From Chrysomallon squamiferum (lineage: Eukaryota; Mollusca; Gastropoda; Neomphalida; Peltospiridae), in the NCBI GenBank assembly GCA_012295275.1, contig CM022673.1:4017605-4081604 (forward strand): 64,000 nt of DNA. Direction: 5' to 3'. This document shows, one piece after another, positions 24,351-41,705 of the stretch. The number at the start of each line of letters is the position of its first letter. Position 1 is the first letter of the stretch. The translations under genes were made by a program, and so were the position numbers. The notes below the pieces were generated by a model, which did not search any database, was not told the DNA's origin, and worked only from the letters and a program-made list of their open reading frames with translations.

Positions 24351-27300
24351 AACAACAATCACAATCCCCTGAAAAAAAAGAAGAAAACCTAGTAAAATAA
24401 AAAAAATAAATAAATAAAAAAACCAAACAAGAGAGTATTAACAACATAAAAATTTACCTCTCCTTACTAACATACTGATGTAGCAACCTGGAGGAACTGG
24501 ATGACCCTTCCAGTCCCTGCCACGTTCCGTAGGTGAGATCACTACATGGCTGAGTGTCACAGTTCTCTAAATTAAGTATTCCTTTTATTCCTACACACGT
24601 GCATGTGGGTTGCTGAACAGAGCCAGTCGTGGCTACAGTTTTATTCCCATCACCAGAGAAATGCTGCGCAGCTGATCAGGGTTAAGAAATACAAACTTAT
24701 AAAAATTATAAATTTTATTTTTGTATCTTGTACGTTTTATCAGGATCAAAGGTTGTATTTTTTCTGAGAATTAAAAGTGTTTGTGGTTATGTTTAATTGA
24801 AAAGGATTATTATTTTGTTAAAATGTTGAATGTTAATTTTTATAGTTAAGTCCAAACAAATTACTTTTAAGATATTTTACAAGTAAAATTAAAGATGGTG
24901 AAATGGAGTAACAAACAAGAAAATTGTAGTCACAGTTTTTTGTTTTTTTTAATTATTATTTTTTATTTTTGCATTTTGAATAATATTTGGTTATTAACAT
25001 GTAAATAAACCCTGTAACACATCAGTTGTGATAATGTACTCTCCATCTTACTGAATTACTAACATAATTATTCACAATATGTCCAATTATAAAATAGATC
25101 TTTTCTTCAGTTCTGGATTATTTAACAGAACAGGAAAATGGTAAATTTCATAGATGTCTGCAGATAAGTATTTCAAGGATCTCAATAAACAATAAATAAA
25201 TAAATAAATAAATGAAAAGATACATGCTAGCCATCGCCACAAACCCTGCAGATGAGGTCTATTTTCTACAACTTTCATGTTCTGGATAATGTCATCATTC
25301 TGTAACAAACAAACAGAAATAATAACTACAACTACAAAGTCAAATAAATAAATAAATAAATTTAAAAAAAAATCATAACAATAATTTAAAAATTAATGAA
25401 TTCAAAATATAAATAAAAATAAATAAATAAACACATTTTAAAAAACCATAACAATAATTAAAAAATTAATGGATTAAAAATATTAATTTATAAATAATTA
25501 AATAAATAAATAAATAAATAAATAATAGTTTCAACAAAATACTTTTTATATTTCTGATTCATTATATTTTGTTCTGATCATGGATGAAACTCAAATTCAA
25601 GATAATCATTAACGGTATCAAATAATAGTACAAAAAAAAAAAAAAGTTATATTTTTCAGATTCAGTTTTTTGAAAGTGCCATAAATAAAGTTAAATTCCT
25701 GTGAGCATTAAGATGTCTGGTGTTTTTTTATTTAAGAATTAAGTAATACACTCACAAAAAAGCCATATTTTCTCTGAACTCTGTCATACATTTCAACTGA
25801 AATGTCATCAGTTTGATCATTTTTTATCAAACAAAGTTCTGTCAAAGATTTGTTATTTACTGTTCGAAGATGGAAAGATGGTGACCAAACCTGAAAACAA
25901 AGAAACACAGTTGACAGAATCCTGTTTATTTTTTTACTTCATTTTTCAAGGCTTATTTTTATATACATTTCTTTTTTTGTAATCTGAAATAATGATTGGA
26001 GTATGTTATATATTTTTGCTGTTTGTTTACACAGCCATACAAACCTTTAATAACATTCAAATAAGTATCTTTATATAATATCTGTAAAGATTTATGACAC
26101 ATAAATTTAACTCAAAACTGTAGTGCAATATCTTTTTAACCTTCAAATAATTTTTGAAGTATGTTATATACAAATCTATATCTATATCTATATATATATA
26201 TGTTAAAAGAAAATAATCTTGTTTTTCTATAATTCACCTATAAATTCTTAACATTCAGTTTAAAACTATAGTGTAATATCTTTGTTACATATCATTTATA
26301 AATAATCACAGAAACAAAAATTAGCAATTTTACCATTGGAATTCTCTCATACATCTTGATGTCCTGGAGATCACCTGAAACTGCTACAGACAAAAGACAA
26401 TTTTCCTGAGTTGGATGCCAGCAAAATGACGACACAACAGATTGACGGAATGCTACAAAATAATAAAGTTTTAAATTTTGCATATTAATCACCACAGACT
26501 GAAAGAATGATATTGAATTCTATAAAATAATGTAATTTAAAAATTTGTTTTATTTATATATTTATCATCACAGACTGACAGAATACTACCAAATGCTACA
26601 AAATAATATAATATATAATTTATTATATACCAAAAATATTCAAAATAATGTAATTTAATATTTCTATATTAATCACCACACACTGACAGAATACTACCTA
26701 ATGCTGCAAAATAATTTATTATATTTATATTTTAATCATCACATATTGACAGAATGCTATCAGATGTTACAAAATAATTTTAGTTCACAATTTAGAAAAT
26801 AATATTACCTTTTAAAAGCAAATCTTCTGATTTTAATGGTAATTAATACAAAGGAGCAGAACCAACAAACAGCCAACATTAATTTGTTAAATTAATTTTG
26901 TAAAATGTAAATGATAAACATATGAACATTGAGAATAAAAATAAAAATTAATATGGATGATGATGGTAATAAATAATTTTTAACATATGGACATTTAAGA
27001 TAAATATAAAAATAAAATTAAAATGAACATCATTGAGGATAATAAATTTAAAAAAAATATATCTATATATAAATAAAAATTAATACCAATGATGATGATA
27101 ATAAATAAAACATAAATCATTTTTAAAATGTATTAATCCAAACACTCACATAGAATATTTCTTTCAATAAGAACAGGTTCAGTGACATCAGAACCTGAAA
27201 AATAAAAACAATTTTAACATTCAGTCTGTCCTTGAATTAATTCAGGATTATAATTAACTTAAATAAAATTAAAAAACGTTCAGATCACAAGAAAAAAAAT

Positions 27301-30300
27301 CTGGTATGTGACATTTATTTAAACATTTTTCAGGTTTTCAGTTTTTAATATCAAGCAGTGTAATTAAAGATTTCAAAAAAAAATTTTAGAATGCAAAAAC
27401 AGTAAATATAATTTATTTAATTTCATTTATGACTTCATAAGAGTAAAACACTTCTAAATAAATGAAACATTTAAAGAATTAAGAAACAAAATATAAAAAC
27501 CTACCAAAAACAGAATGTCTAATGTCATACATCTTAACAACATTACTGTCTTTGATCAATACAGATAACATTCCCTGTCTGAAAATAAATAAACAAAACC
27601 AAAAAACTTATAGTGCAAAATATTAAAGCGAAAATGCAATGATATGATCATAATTAAAACTTTCACTTTTTTGAAAGAATAAATATATATATTTTCCTTT
27701 AACTATTAATTTAATAGAAATACAAAAATAATTTTAAAAGTCTAGATTTTGTTTTTTTAACATTCTAATCCAAAAAAATGTATTGTAATAGTCATGCAGC
27801 ATATATATTTAAAATAAAATAATAATAATGATAATAATTAATAAAAATTATACACAAAAAATATACAAACCTTGTAGGACACCAACTAATTTTTAGAACA
27901 TTTTTGGCTTCCGGTAAAGTCAGAATCTGATTTAATTAAAGAAAAATCAACAGACTTAATTTCATTAACATCAGTTTTCTGTTCCTTTATAATAATCTAT
28001 TAAATCAAAAGAAATGTGATAATAATAGATTATCTTATTAAAAATTCCATTTAAAGGATACAGGTTTTTCAAAACTTCTAATGTCCCAAATTGCTACTTG
28101 ATTCTGCAAAAAAATATGGTCAAATAAATATTATATAAACAAAAATTAGTTTCAAATTCACAATCAAAAGAAATAAAATTATTTTCAAGACAAATATATA
28201 CATACATATACTGATGTGTAAACATACACAACTTGAGTATAATAATAATAATGCATATAATTATTAAAAATATATTAGTTCTTTACATTTTCCTCTCAAA
28301 AAAAGATGTACTTGGTTGTTGTTTTTTCTATAACAGATGTTTTTATCTATCACTGTAAATATTTTCTCAGCAATTATTATGATTACTATAAATAATTTCT
28401 GTTAAATATATTTAGTAATCTATAATAGTAATTATTTACTTCTCCAAATGAAGCCAACATTCTGTCATTGTTCAGACTATCCACGCATACTCCATACACA
28501 CCTTTGTGATGACTTGTAAGATGTGGATTTGTTAACTCTGCAGATTAAATAAATAAACACATAAATAAATGATGATAATAATAATAATAAGAAGAAGAAG
28601 ATAAAGAAGACGAAGAAGAAGAAGAAGAAGATATTTGATTAGATTAAAGAACTGAAAACTAAATGATTATTAATGTTCCAAATCACTTAATAGAATTTGA
28701 AGAAATATATCCAAATATGTTCATTTTAATTTTGTTTTTCTTCTTCAAATTTGTAAAATAAATAAAATACAACAGCATGACATGACATGACAACATAACA
28801 TAAAATGAAACAAAACTAGATTATACTAATACACTGATCAAATAAATATAACCCCACCCGATGGAATTCTGAACAAGGTTATCAGTATGATTTAATCTTG
28901 TATTTTTCACAACACCACATTCATTGTTATTTTACATCAGACAGATAACACTGCTTCTCTTAGATAGAAACATAACATAACACAGAACAAATATCTTTGT
29001 CACAAGTTTTTCATTGCTCATTGTAAATTAATTCTTACGAATGTTTATGTTAACAATTCCAAAGAATAAAATGTTTTTAAAAATATTACCTCTAATGTCA
29101 TAAACTTTGAGCTGCCTGTTATTCATTCCTGTCACCAAAGTTTTTCCATCACCAAACCAGCTGAATGAGGAACTGGTGTCACCTGTACCAAAACCTAAAT
29201 ACATAATTTATTTTAAAATGTTATATTTACTGTTGGAAACCATCTGGGTTTTTTCATTAGTTAAAAGAAAAATTTCAAATTCAAATATATTAAATGCAGT
29301 AGCAAAATAAAAACTGAGTAATAAAAATATATAAAAATGAAAGTTAATTAAATTTGTATTAACAAAGGTCCTAATTTAGAAATTTCAGGTAATGCTTATA
29401 ATTATTTTTATTTTCCATTCTTGTGAGATCAAGAACAATAAAATCTCCTTTGCATAGTAAATAATGAAATTCAAAACATGAAATTAAGATTCCAAAGCTA
29501 TAAAGATGGAGAAGAGCAGAATGGTATATGAATTTTAATCACAGGGAGAGAATAAATGCAAATGGATACCTATTTCATATGCAGGTCTGGTAATTGTTCC
29601 ACCTTCACTTGTTGTGCTTGTTCTTGAAGTCAGAATGTCACTAGTGGAAGTTATGTCCCATATCATAACACATGGATCATTCCGGTACTTTTCATTAAAA
29701 CCTTCAGCTAACTGTAAAAAAACATCAATGTTACAGCACTATGAGCAGTGTAATGGTTGCTGAAGATTGTATTTCAAATTACGTGTGAAATGGAAAATGA
29801 AGTAGGTATTTACAAATCTGTTGTTGTTGTTTGGTTTTTTTTCAACTGCTTAGAATTAAAATTTGTTACACTAAAAGTAAATTGCACACAGAAAACACTA
29901 TCCTCTGTTTTTCTATGCATTTTTTGTTATATCATGGTAACTGTAGTATTGCATGGATAACTGCCTTAAATAATTACTATTAATAGATTTATTTTTATTC
30001 TGATCCTTAAGAAAACTTACATGTTGAGTTATTTCAAAAACAGTTATTGTAAAAACAATTATTTACAATATAAATCACAAACATATCTTCAGTTATGTTT
30101 TGCCAAAAAATGAGAGAAAATCTACCAAAAACCAACAAAATCACCCCCAGTTTTCTTACATAAACTAAAAATAAAATATTAATAAAAATAAAATGTTGTA
30201 TTACTTATAATGATTATATTAAATAAATAAAACTTGTCTTACCAAATTTGTTTCTACTGGATTCCAACAAAGGTAGCTGCACTGTCTGGAATGTTTTACA

Positions 30301-32295
30301 TTATGCACTACAAATAAAAAATTAAAAACACTATAACAACATTAAACAATGAACAATGAATGTAATTAAAGAAAAGGTAATACAAATGTAACCCTTTGTA
30401 CCCACCAGGCTTGTTTTGGCAAACAATTGCAGTTTTTGGAGTATTTTTTGATTGTAAGAAAGTGACAACTGAGCAGGCATTATGAATGATAAAGTCAGAT
30501 TCTGAGGATGAGAATGAAGCATCGGAATATGGAAAAATGGTGGTTTTGAAAGCGAAGAGTGTGACGATGATGTTGTCAATGATACAAATAATAATAACAT
30601 GAATCCAACTGAAGTTGTAAATGAAAATGACAGTGATTCTGTGATAATCACGTCCCAGATGGTGATTTTTTACAACCAGTGGCCATTCAGTTTTGGAGGT
30701 AGAAGTGAAAAATGCAATAACAACATGGAATAGATACTGTATTTGTTTATTTATCATAAATGACAACAAAGTACTGGCAAATGAATGCAAATAACTCACA
30801 ACTTATTTTCTTGCAAATTTTTGCTGGGAGCTCAGGGTGGAGATCATATAATGATGGGGTCATAAGGTTCAAAGGATTAAGTACTTTTTTAGTGTTTTCT
30901 TTTAAAAACAATTAGCAGCGTAAAAGTAAACATTAGAGAGATCTTTTATCCATAAAAACAATTTATATCTGACCATGATCTCTAGTTGCTTATAAATGAA
31001 GGCTTCGAATTAGAGCACAATTATTCATTATTCTAAAACATCTTAGATGCAGAAATATTTAAGTAAGATTTTCATTAAAGTAAAGTTTTCATTCACTGCT
31101 ACACCTTCTCCTGTACAAATAATGAAATAACAGACTTATTTCACAGAAGGGGTCAAATGACACTTACTAAATTCTTTTCCCATCAGTTCATTACCAGGAC
31201 TGCATACATTGCCAAAACTAAAATACAAAAAAAAAAAAAAAAAAAATTCAATTAAAATTTAACAATTTAAAAAAATTCATAAAACATAATCATTACAAAA
31301 ACAATTTCTATACAATTCAAATCTTAGAAGACAAAATGTATTAGAGCTAAAAATGTCAAATGAAATACAAAAAAAAAATGTCAGACTAAAATCAGTTTTA
31401 CTAAATCAAATTTTTTTTTACCTCTTTTTTTATATGGATAGATATAGGTATTCATTTAATATAACAAAGATTAGCAAAACTTAAAACATTAAATTTTGTT
31501 AATTATTATTCGATTTTTTGGGCAATTTGTTTTTGGAAAATGCTGAAACTTTACTTTTCCAAATAATTTTCTAAATTGCTAAAGTTTATTTCTCTTACTG
31601 ATCGATAACTTTACCTTGTTAGTACAACTCTTCCATTTGTCTGACCCACAGCCAGCAGATGTTTGGGTTCAAGTCTTGGACACCATGCCACGCACTAAAA
31701 TAAATTAAATATTTAAATACAATTAAATAAACGAAAATTTGATATTATTATTATTATTATTATTATTGTTATTTTTTTTTTTTTTTTTTTTTAAATATTG
31801 TATTAATAATTAAAATAAAAAATTTACAGGACAAAAAATTGCCAAGCAGATTATGCAGAGAAAACTTTACCTTAACAAAATTAATGTCAGAATTTGTTGC
31901 GACATTCACAGCATATGACTCATCAGAGATTCTGAAGGCTGAAAAATGTAATTTAAAATAAATATTAAATAGATTTTTCACAATCATAGTTTAAAAAAAA
32001 AAAAATGAAATTTCATCATCAGAGTTTTTATCTGAAAATATATATATATGTGTAAAATAAACAAATTTCTAAATACAAACCTCACAAATTAAGATTAATT
32101 TAAAAGTTTTCCACAATTTAATACCACTTATAGATTATTCAGCCATTCTAAATGTTTTATTTTACCTTTTTTGCTCTGACTAGACTGTACTCCTGGCTGC
32201 TGAATCACCTGATACAGCTCAATGGTTGTCCCATATCTGATGAAATAGTGTTCATCTGTAGGTGACCACAGCACATCATATCTGCCACTGCTCAT
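17861..32295 (-). CDS. MIOS: MIOS, WD-repeat subunit of the GATOR2 complex
   Basis: I joined 27 coding exons: 32295-32166, 31938-31871, 31694-31615, 31217-31168, 30307-30243, 29711-29570, 29194-29090, 28537-28440, 28103-28062, 27926-27871, 27578-27505, 27194-27150, 26452-26334, 25890-25756, 25299-25224, 24671-24458, 23916-23842, 23309-23204, 22386-22217, 21946-21881, 21591-21519, 20407-20269, 19949-19908, 19416-19242, 18862-18760, 18446-18344 and 17927-17861. They give about 872 residues; human MIOS has 875. The N-terminal half holds WD repeats (MSSGRYDVLWSP, VAIWDIRSFEKP, SFCWHPTQENC). A helical middle follows. The C-terminus is a cysteine/histidine zinc domain: CNFCGK, CCPSC, CALC, WCQTCRHGGH, then HSECPVTGCSCKC. 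GATOR2 activates mTORC1 at the lysosome by opposing GATOR1. All joins agree in phase except exon 18 to 19, which is off by one base at an A9 run (22385-22377). Confidence 0.95.
20392..20875 (-). repeat. Minisatellite copying the MIOS exon 22 acceptor
   Basis: About eight units of roughly 50-66 bases. The first overlaps the first 16 bases of exon 22 together with its acceptor (plus strand CCATCACTTGTCATTCCTGG). Later units keep CCATCACTTG and CATTACTTAACATTCC almost unchanged, but most carry CTTGAG instead of CTGGAG, turning the acceptor CAG into AAG. Similarity is high, so the array looks young. Confidence 0.9.
22390..22795 (-). repeat. Diverged tandem array next to MIOS exon 19
   Basis: About five units of roughly 75-90 bases share TTTTTATTAACTTCATTTAAC, AATTTATATCACATTTT and ATTTACGTAAATACC-like segments. 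The array starts within a few bases of the exon 19 acceptor. Overlap with the exon itself is at most weak. Confidence 0.7.
24227..24349. repeat. (AAAAT)n array followed by a long poly(A) run
   Basis: About twelve AAAAT units at 24227-24284, then A homopolymers at 24297-24349. It lies in the MIOS intron between exons 16 and 17. Because MIOS is on the minus strand, the transcript carries poly(U) here. Confidence 0.9.
24672..25223 (-). promoter_or_regulatory. MIOS: Probable U12-type intron of MIOS (after exon 15)
   Basis: The donor GTATCTTTTC differs from the U12 consensus at one base. TTTCTTAAC at 24681-24689 is an excellent U12 branch site, followed by CCTGATCAG with little polypyrimidine tract. 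The intron is phase 1 (LWRWLA to AQHFSG). The single donor mismatch makes it less certain than the other three. Confidence 0.6.
25324..25525. repeat. Tandem AT-rich repeat with (AAAT)n runs
   Basis: Two units of about 95 bases share ATAACAATAATT-AAAAATTAATG and (AAAT)n segments inside the MIOS intron between exons 14 and 15. Confidence 0.6.
26431..26780 (-). repeat. Minisatellite copying the MIOS exon 13 acceptor
   Basis: Five diverged units of about 60-105 bases. The first lies across the exon 13 start (plus strand ACAGATTGACGGAATGCTAC). Copies near 26488, 26564, 26672 and 26735 read ACAGACTGACAGAATACTAC and CTACAAAATAAT variants, carrying both coding and intronic bases of the junction. Confidence 0.75.
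26940..27130 (-). repeat. Short tandem array upstream of MIOS exon 13
   Basis: Three diverged units of about 60-70 bases around AAAAATTAATANNNATGATGATG and AATAAATAA text. Nothing coding. Lower certainty because the units are AT-rich. Confidence 0.45.
27927..28061 (-). promoter_or_regulatory. MIOS: U12-type intron of MIOS (after exon 9)
   Basis: The donor is AAACCT|GTATCCTTTA, an exact U12 consensus. TTCTTTAAT at 27935-27943 is a U12-like branch site about ten bases from the CAG acceptor. Phase 0, between FEKP and ILTL of a WD repeat. The intron is only 135 bases. Confidence 0.8.
30391..30876 (+). mobile_element. Probable piggyBac-like remnant inside a MIOS intron
   Basis: The plus strand reads an acidic, decayed open stretch (DSEDENEASE, ESEECDDDVVND, ENDSDSVI) resembling the acidic N-terminus of piggyBac-type transposases, with stops and frameshifts. 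The left edge is AACCCTTTGTACCC and the right edge reads GGTTCAAAGGATTAA. These look like degraded CCCTTTG-type termini next to TTAA-like targets. The element is antisense to MIOS. The family assignment is tentative. Confidence 0.4.
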
Positions 32296-32911
32296 TTTCA
32301 ATTACACTGTTATACTATTAACAAAACGAAAAAAATTAGAAAAACTTAACATCAAATGTAATTCACATACACACAAATAAACTTTTCATAATACATTCAC
32401 TATAGGCACTTTTATTCTACAGATTAATAAACACACAGGCACAGTATAAACCTTATCACTTATCATTTATTTAATTGCTTATAATATAATAATAATTATA
32501 ATCCCTTCAAAATATAAGGTATAGCTAAAGTTTGTATTACCAATTTATATCACTATCAGCATGATTATTGATCAGGTATTTTATTGTTTTCAAGCAATAA
32601 AATAGCTAAAGGCAAATAAATTATTTTAAAAAAACGTTTTAAATATATATATATATATATATATGCTTTCCATAATACATACATACTGAATGGATGCGCC
32701 AATGACATTTTCGTTTTCTGACAGTGGCAAGTTACAACTACAAGTGTCACTCAGGTCAACTGGAGAACAAAATAATAATATGCATTAATAAATGTCTTTT
32801 CAGAATAAATTATCATTGAAAATAAAAATCCTACAAATACTTTCCACTATTAAAATTTATTTTTTACCCGACAATTCAGCAACTGTGTTATATAAGTATG
32901 ATAAACATACC

Positions 32912-33363
32912 TTTTTCCTCTTGTTTTCCTGTTTCATTAGAACGACTGATTTTCAGCGGTATGTTTTAAAATGCAATAGATGCGGTGATATATTTAGTAA
33001 TCAGTTGATTAATTATTCGTAAATTCTAACATAAATCACAACTTCGGACCGGAACAACCAAAGAACTAAAATTAAAAATTTATTTAATTATTATGGAGAT
33101 TGGTTACATTATTTTATTTAATATTATTATATCTAGTGTTTGTATGACAGAGTAGACAAATGATCTCTTCTAAGAAAAACATTAATGTGATAATTCAAGT
33201 ATTGCAGTAAACTGAAAGTAACCGAGAAAAACCAATGTTCTGGTTCACATTCATAATGTCAAAAATGAATGTTTTTATTAGAAACGAATTAAATAATGTT
33301 ATGATAGCTACTATTTTTGTATTTTACTTGTCCATTTTTCATCGCTGACGCTTTGAAATTAAA
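32912..33363. promoter_or_regulatory. Shared head-to-head upstream region of MIOS and CCDC89
   Basis: The MIOS and CCDC89 start codons are 1.07 kb apart on opposite strands. On the minus strand a strong donor, AAAAAG|GTATGT, at 32911 marks the likely end of a MIOS 5' UTR exon. A matching acceptor, ATAACAG, lies about ten bases before the MIOS ATG. Both transcription starts then fall within roughly 33.0-33.35 kb, around a locally GC-richer spot (CTTCGGACCGGAACAACC, about 33043-33060). A bidirectional promoter is inferred. Confidence 0.5.
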
Positions 33364-38884
<5,521 letters not shown>

Positions 38885-38903
38885 GAAGATTTATTTTACA
38901 AAT

Positions 38904-38909
38904 AATAAA
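38904..38909 (+). terminator. CCDC89: Candidate poly(A) signal of CCDC89
   Basis: An AATAAA hexamer lies 20 bases after the stop codon, the first one downstream. That would give a very short 3' UTR, so later hexamers may also be used. Confidence 0.4.
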
Positions 38910-41080
38910 ATTAATAAGTAGAATAGATTTCCATTAGCTCAGTCTTCACACTGCTGTAATACATAAAAAAGATTTATTTATTTATTTTAAATGTTATAAT
39001 ATGAAAAAAAGCTAAATATATCATCGAGTTTATTTGATTTGCTGACCAGCTGAAGTAAGTAAAAATATTTTATTTAAATATGTTGATCGTTTAGTACTAT
39101 TTTATCTAGTCTGTATATACGTCCTTGAAAGTTAGTAAGGACATAAAAAAACATTTTATTTAAATATATTGATAGCTTCTTGTTGTTGTATCTAGTGTGT
39201 TGGTAATGTAGACACCTGTCAAAAGCAGAATAGGTTAACCAGATTTCATAAAACATGAACTAATATTTCTTTTGAATATGTTGTATGAAGTGATTTCAGT
39301 GTTATTTTATTACACTGTGATAGTAAGAGGTGTACAAAAACTTATTCTGGAAAAGAAGAGGTTTTCAGAAAATAGGATTCCATGACTGCAAAGCATATAA
39401 CCCTGAAAAGAAAATAGTTTTTTCTTTTATATCATGCATTGGCTAAAAAACAATTCAAGGATGCACATTGCATTGGTATTATTACTATTAAAAAGTATAA
39501 AACTGCCAAAATACCTATTTAATTCTATTTAAAATATTATTCTGTCTTCATAAGCTGTTACACCAGATTTTTCATAAGATAAATAATAGTTGTGGCAATT
39601 CTTGTTTGTTTCTGCCAGTTGAATGTCTTTATGTTGTTGTTTTTGAAAACATTTATAAAGCATGTGATTACTTCGTGCCATAAATAGCAGATTGTGATAT
39701 ATTTATTTTTATTATTCCCACAGGCAAACAAATTTTGATTGTAGGTTTAAAACATTATTATTATAATGAATTCTGCTGAGCCAGGAGTTGTTAAACAGAT
39801 TTGGAAAAATTAAAACAAAAAGAAAAGCTCAACATACAGGTGTCTGCATAATGTGTACATGAGTGCTTGACAGAAAGTGTTTGTGTGCGTCCATGCATAC
39901 ACTTGTAAGCACATTTACTTATAATCAAGTTAAATGAAAGTAAAATGTCATGTAGGAAATGAGAAATATTTATCAGAATTACTTATTGTTATAGTTTTAT
40001 ATTTTTTATCCATCACAATAAAAATATGTATTATAATTTGTTTTTTTGTTGTTAATCTATGAACATTTATTATTACAATCAAACTGGTTGTGTTATATCA
40101 TTCACACTTTATTCAGTGAAATCCTAACACAAAAGGACATTATACACAAACAAAAAATAAAACACACACACACAAATACATTTTTAGTGCTACTCAGATA
40201 GCATGAAATGTGCTAAATAGTTAATGTGCACAATATACATCCTTCCATCAGGTAAGTCTTATATTTATGCTGCATAGTGTTATTTATGTAATTTCATGCA
40301 ATGCGTATGTTTATGGAGATAAAAATAAGAATATATTACAGGCTACACGTACATGTATTCTGTTAGAATTAACTGATGAGAATTTGTAATAATAATGTAT
40401 AGATATTATTAATTCTGATTACAAAAATATATAGTATTCAAAAAAATTTTAAATGTAAATTTAAAAAAATATATATTTAGTTCTTACTGTCACCTTTGTG
40501 TATACGTAAACGTATTCTATTTTTAATTTTTTTTTTTTTTTTTTTTAAATTTTTTTTATGTCACTGGAAACCCAGATTAACAGTTATTTATTGAAGACTG
40601 AGATTAAATATAAGATTTACATCCAAAGTTTGGTTAAGAAATAAACGCTAAAATAATGAAAACAAACATAATGAATGCATTTCTGTAATATTATTATACA
40701 TTAAATTTATTAGTCAATATCGGTAAACAAAAATGGATAAACTCTTTTTTCCCATCAGTTTGCCAGTTAGTTTATTTCCAGATCCAGTTTGTGACAATTT
40801 TTTTATGAAAAGTTGCGGCATGTGCTCTCCTGCATAAAAGGGCAAATAAATGTAAAAAGAATTATTGGGGGAAGGAGATTTATTCCTTTGTATAACAGTA
40901 TAACACTTCAACAATTAGCTACTGAAATGCTAGCATGGCATTTAAACATTGCAACCCTCAGTTTAGGAACTAACGACCTAACAAATGGAAACCGACACCA
41001 AAGTTTAACAATACTGTTATTATTTCCCAAAGTACAGTAGAACCACCATATCTGCAGGTTTAATATTAATCATCTTGATC
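38910..41080. other. Intergenic DNA between CCDC89 and the hAT MITE
   Basis: No coding exon is supported. About 39060-39245 holds two diverged copies of a 75-base unit (ATTTTATTTAAATATNTTGAT). 40513-40560 is a T-rich homopolymer region. A 75-codon open stretch at 40813-41040 shows no recognisable family and no codon-like pattern. Confidence 0.6.
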
Positions 41081-41285
41081 AAGCATGGGCAACCTTTTTC
41101 GAGAAGCGGGCCACATTTTCATTTACTTCCGGAACTGTTTTAATAAGAAAATATTACATGTGTTTTAGTATATTAGTAGATACAAAATAGACTCATTTTA
41201 TAAAATTTGAATTAACGTTATTTTCCTTGTGAAATTAGGCGGGCCACTCAGAAAGCTGCGCAGGCCGCAGTTTGCCCATGACTGG
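41081..41285. mobile_element. hAT-type MITE with 8-base target duplication
   Basis: The 205-base element starts AAGCATGGGCAACC and ends GTTTGCCCATGACTGG, complementary ends of about 14 bases. Inverted GCGGGCC/GGCCCGC blocks lie inside. It is flanked by TCTTGATC (41073-41080) and TCTAGATC (41286-41293), one mismatch in eight, fitting the 8-base hAT target duplication. The GC content stands out from the surroundings. No coding capacity. Confidence 0.75.
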
Positions 41286-41540
41286 TCTAGATCGATCTGT
41301 GTTGCTTAAATTGTATTATGTCGTTCAATTTGCTAGAATGTTACGTACACTGATTTTAGCAGTTCTTCTCTGAGGTTTTAAGCAATGAACAAACACATTT
41401 AGTTTAGAATTACGTTATTTTAAATACGCCTACTGAGCATTCACTATTTTTTAACATTTGTGAGTGGTCCAGTAACCACAAAGATCTTCCAGACAACTTG
41501 GCCAATGGATTTATAGACTATAAATTTTCGTTTAACGATT

Positions 41541-41705
41541 AATAATGCCAACGATAGATATAATGTGACACATTATATTATTTAAGTATGTTAATTATGC
41601 ATGTCGTATCACAGAATATCGTAGTGTCAGATGGGTTTATAGAAGCAGTATATTGTTACAATCATAATAATGTCAACGATAGACATAATGTAATAAATTC
41701 CAAAA
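41541..41705. repeat. Short direct repeat around the word CAACGATAGAYATAATGT
   Basis: AATAATGCCAACGATAGATA at about 41541 and AATAATGTCAACGATAGACA at about 41667 are diverged copies separated by about 125 bases. Function unknown. Confidence 0.5.

Noticed and set aside
30308-30799. 163-codon minus-strand open frame in a MIOS intron
   Set aside because: It is antisense to the acidic piggyBac-like remnant, hydrophobic by complementarity, and not flanked by usable splice sites. The MIOS exons on both sides join without it.
40813-41040. 75-codon plus-strand open frame near 41 kb
   Set aside because: No recognisable family, no splice sites, composition like the surroundings.
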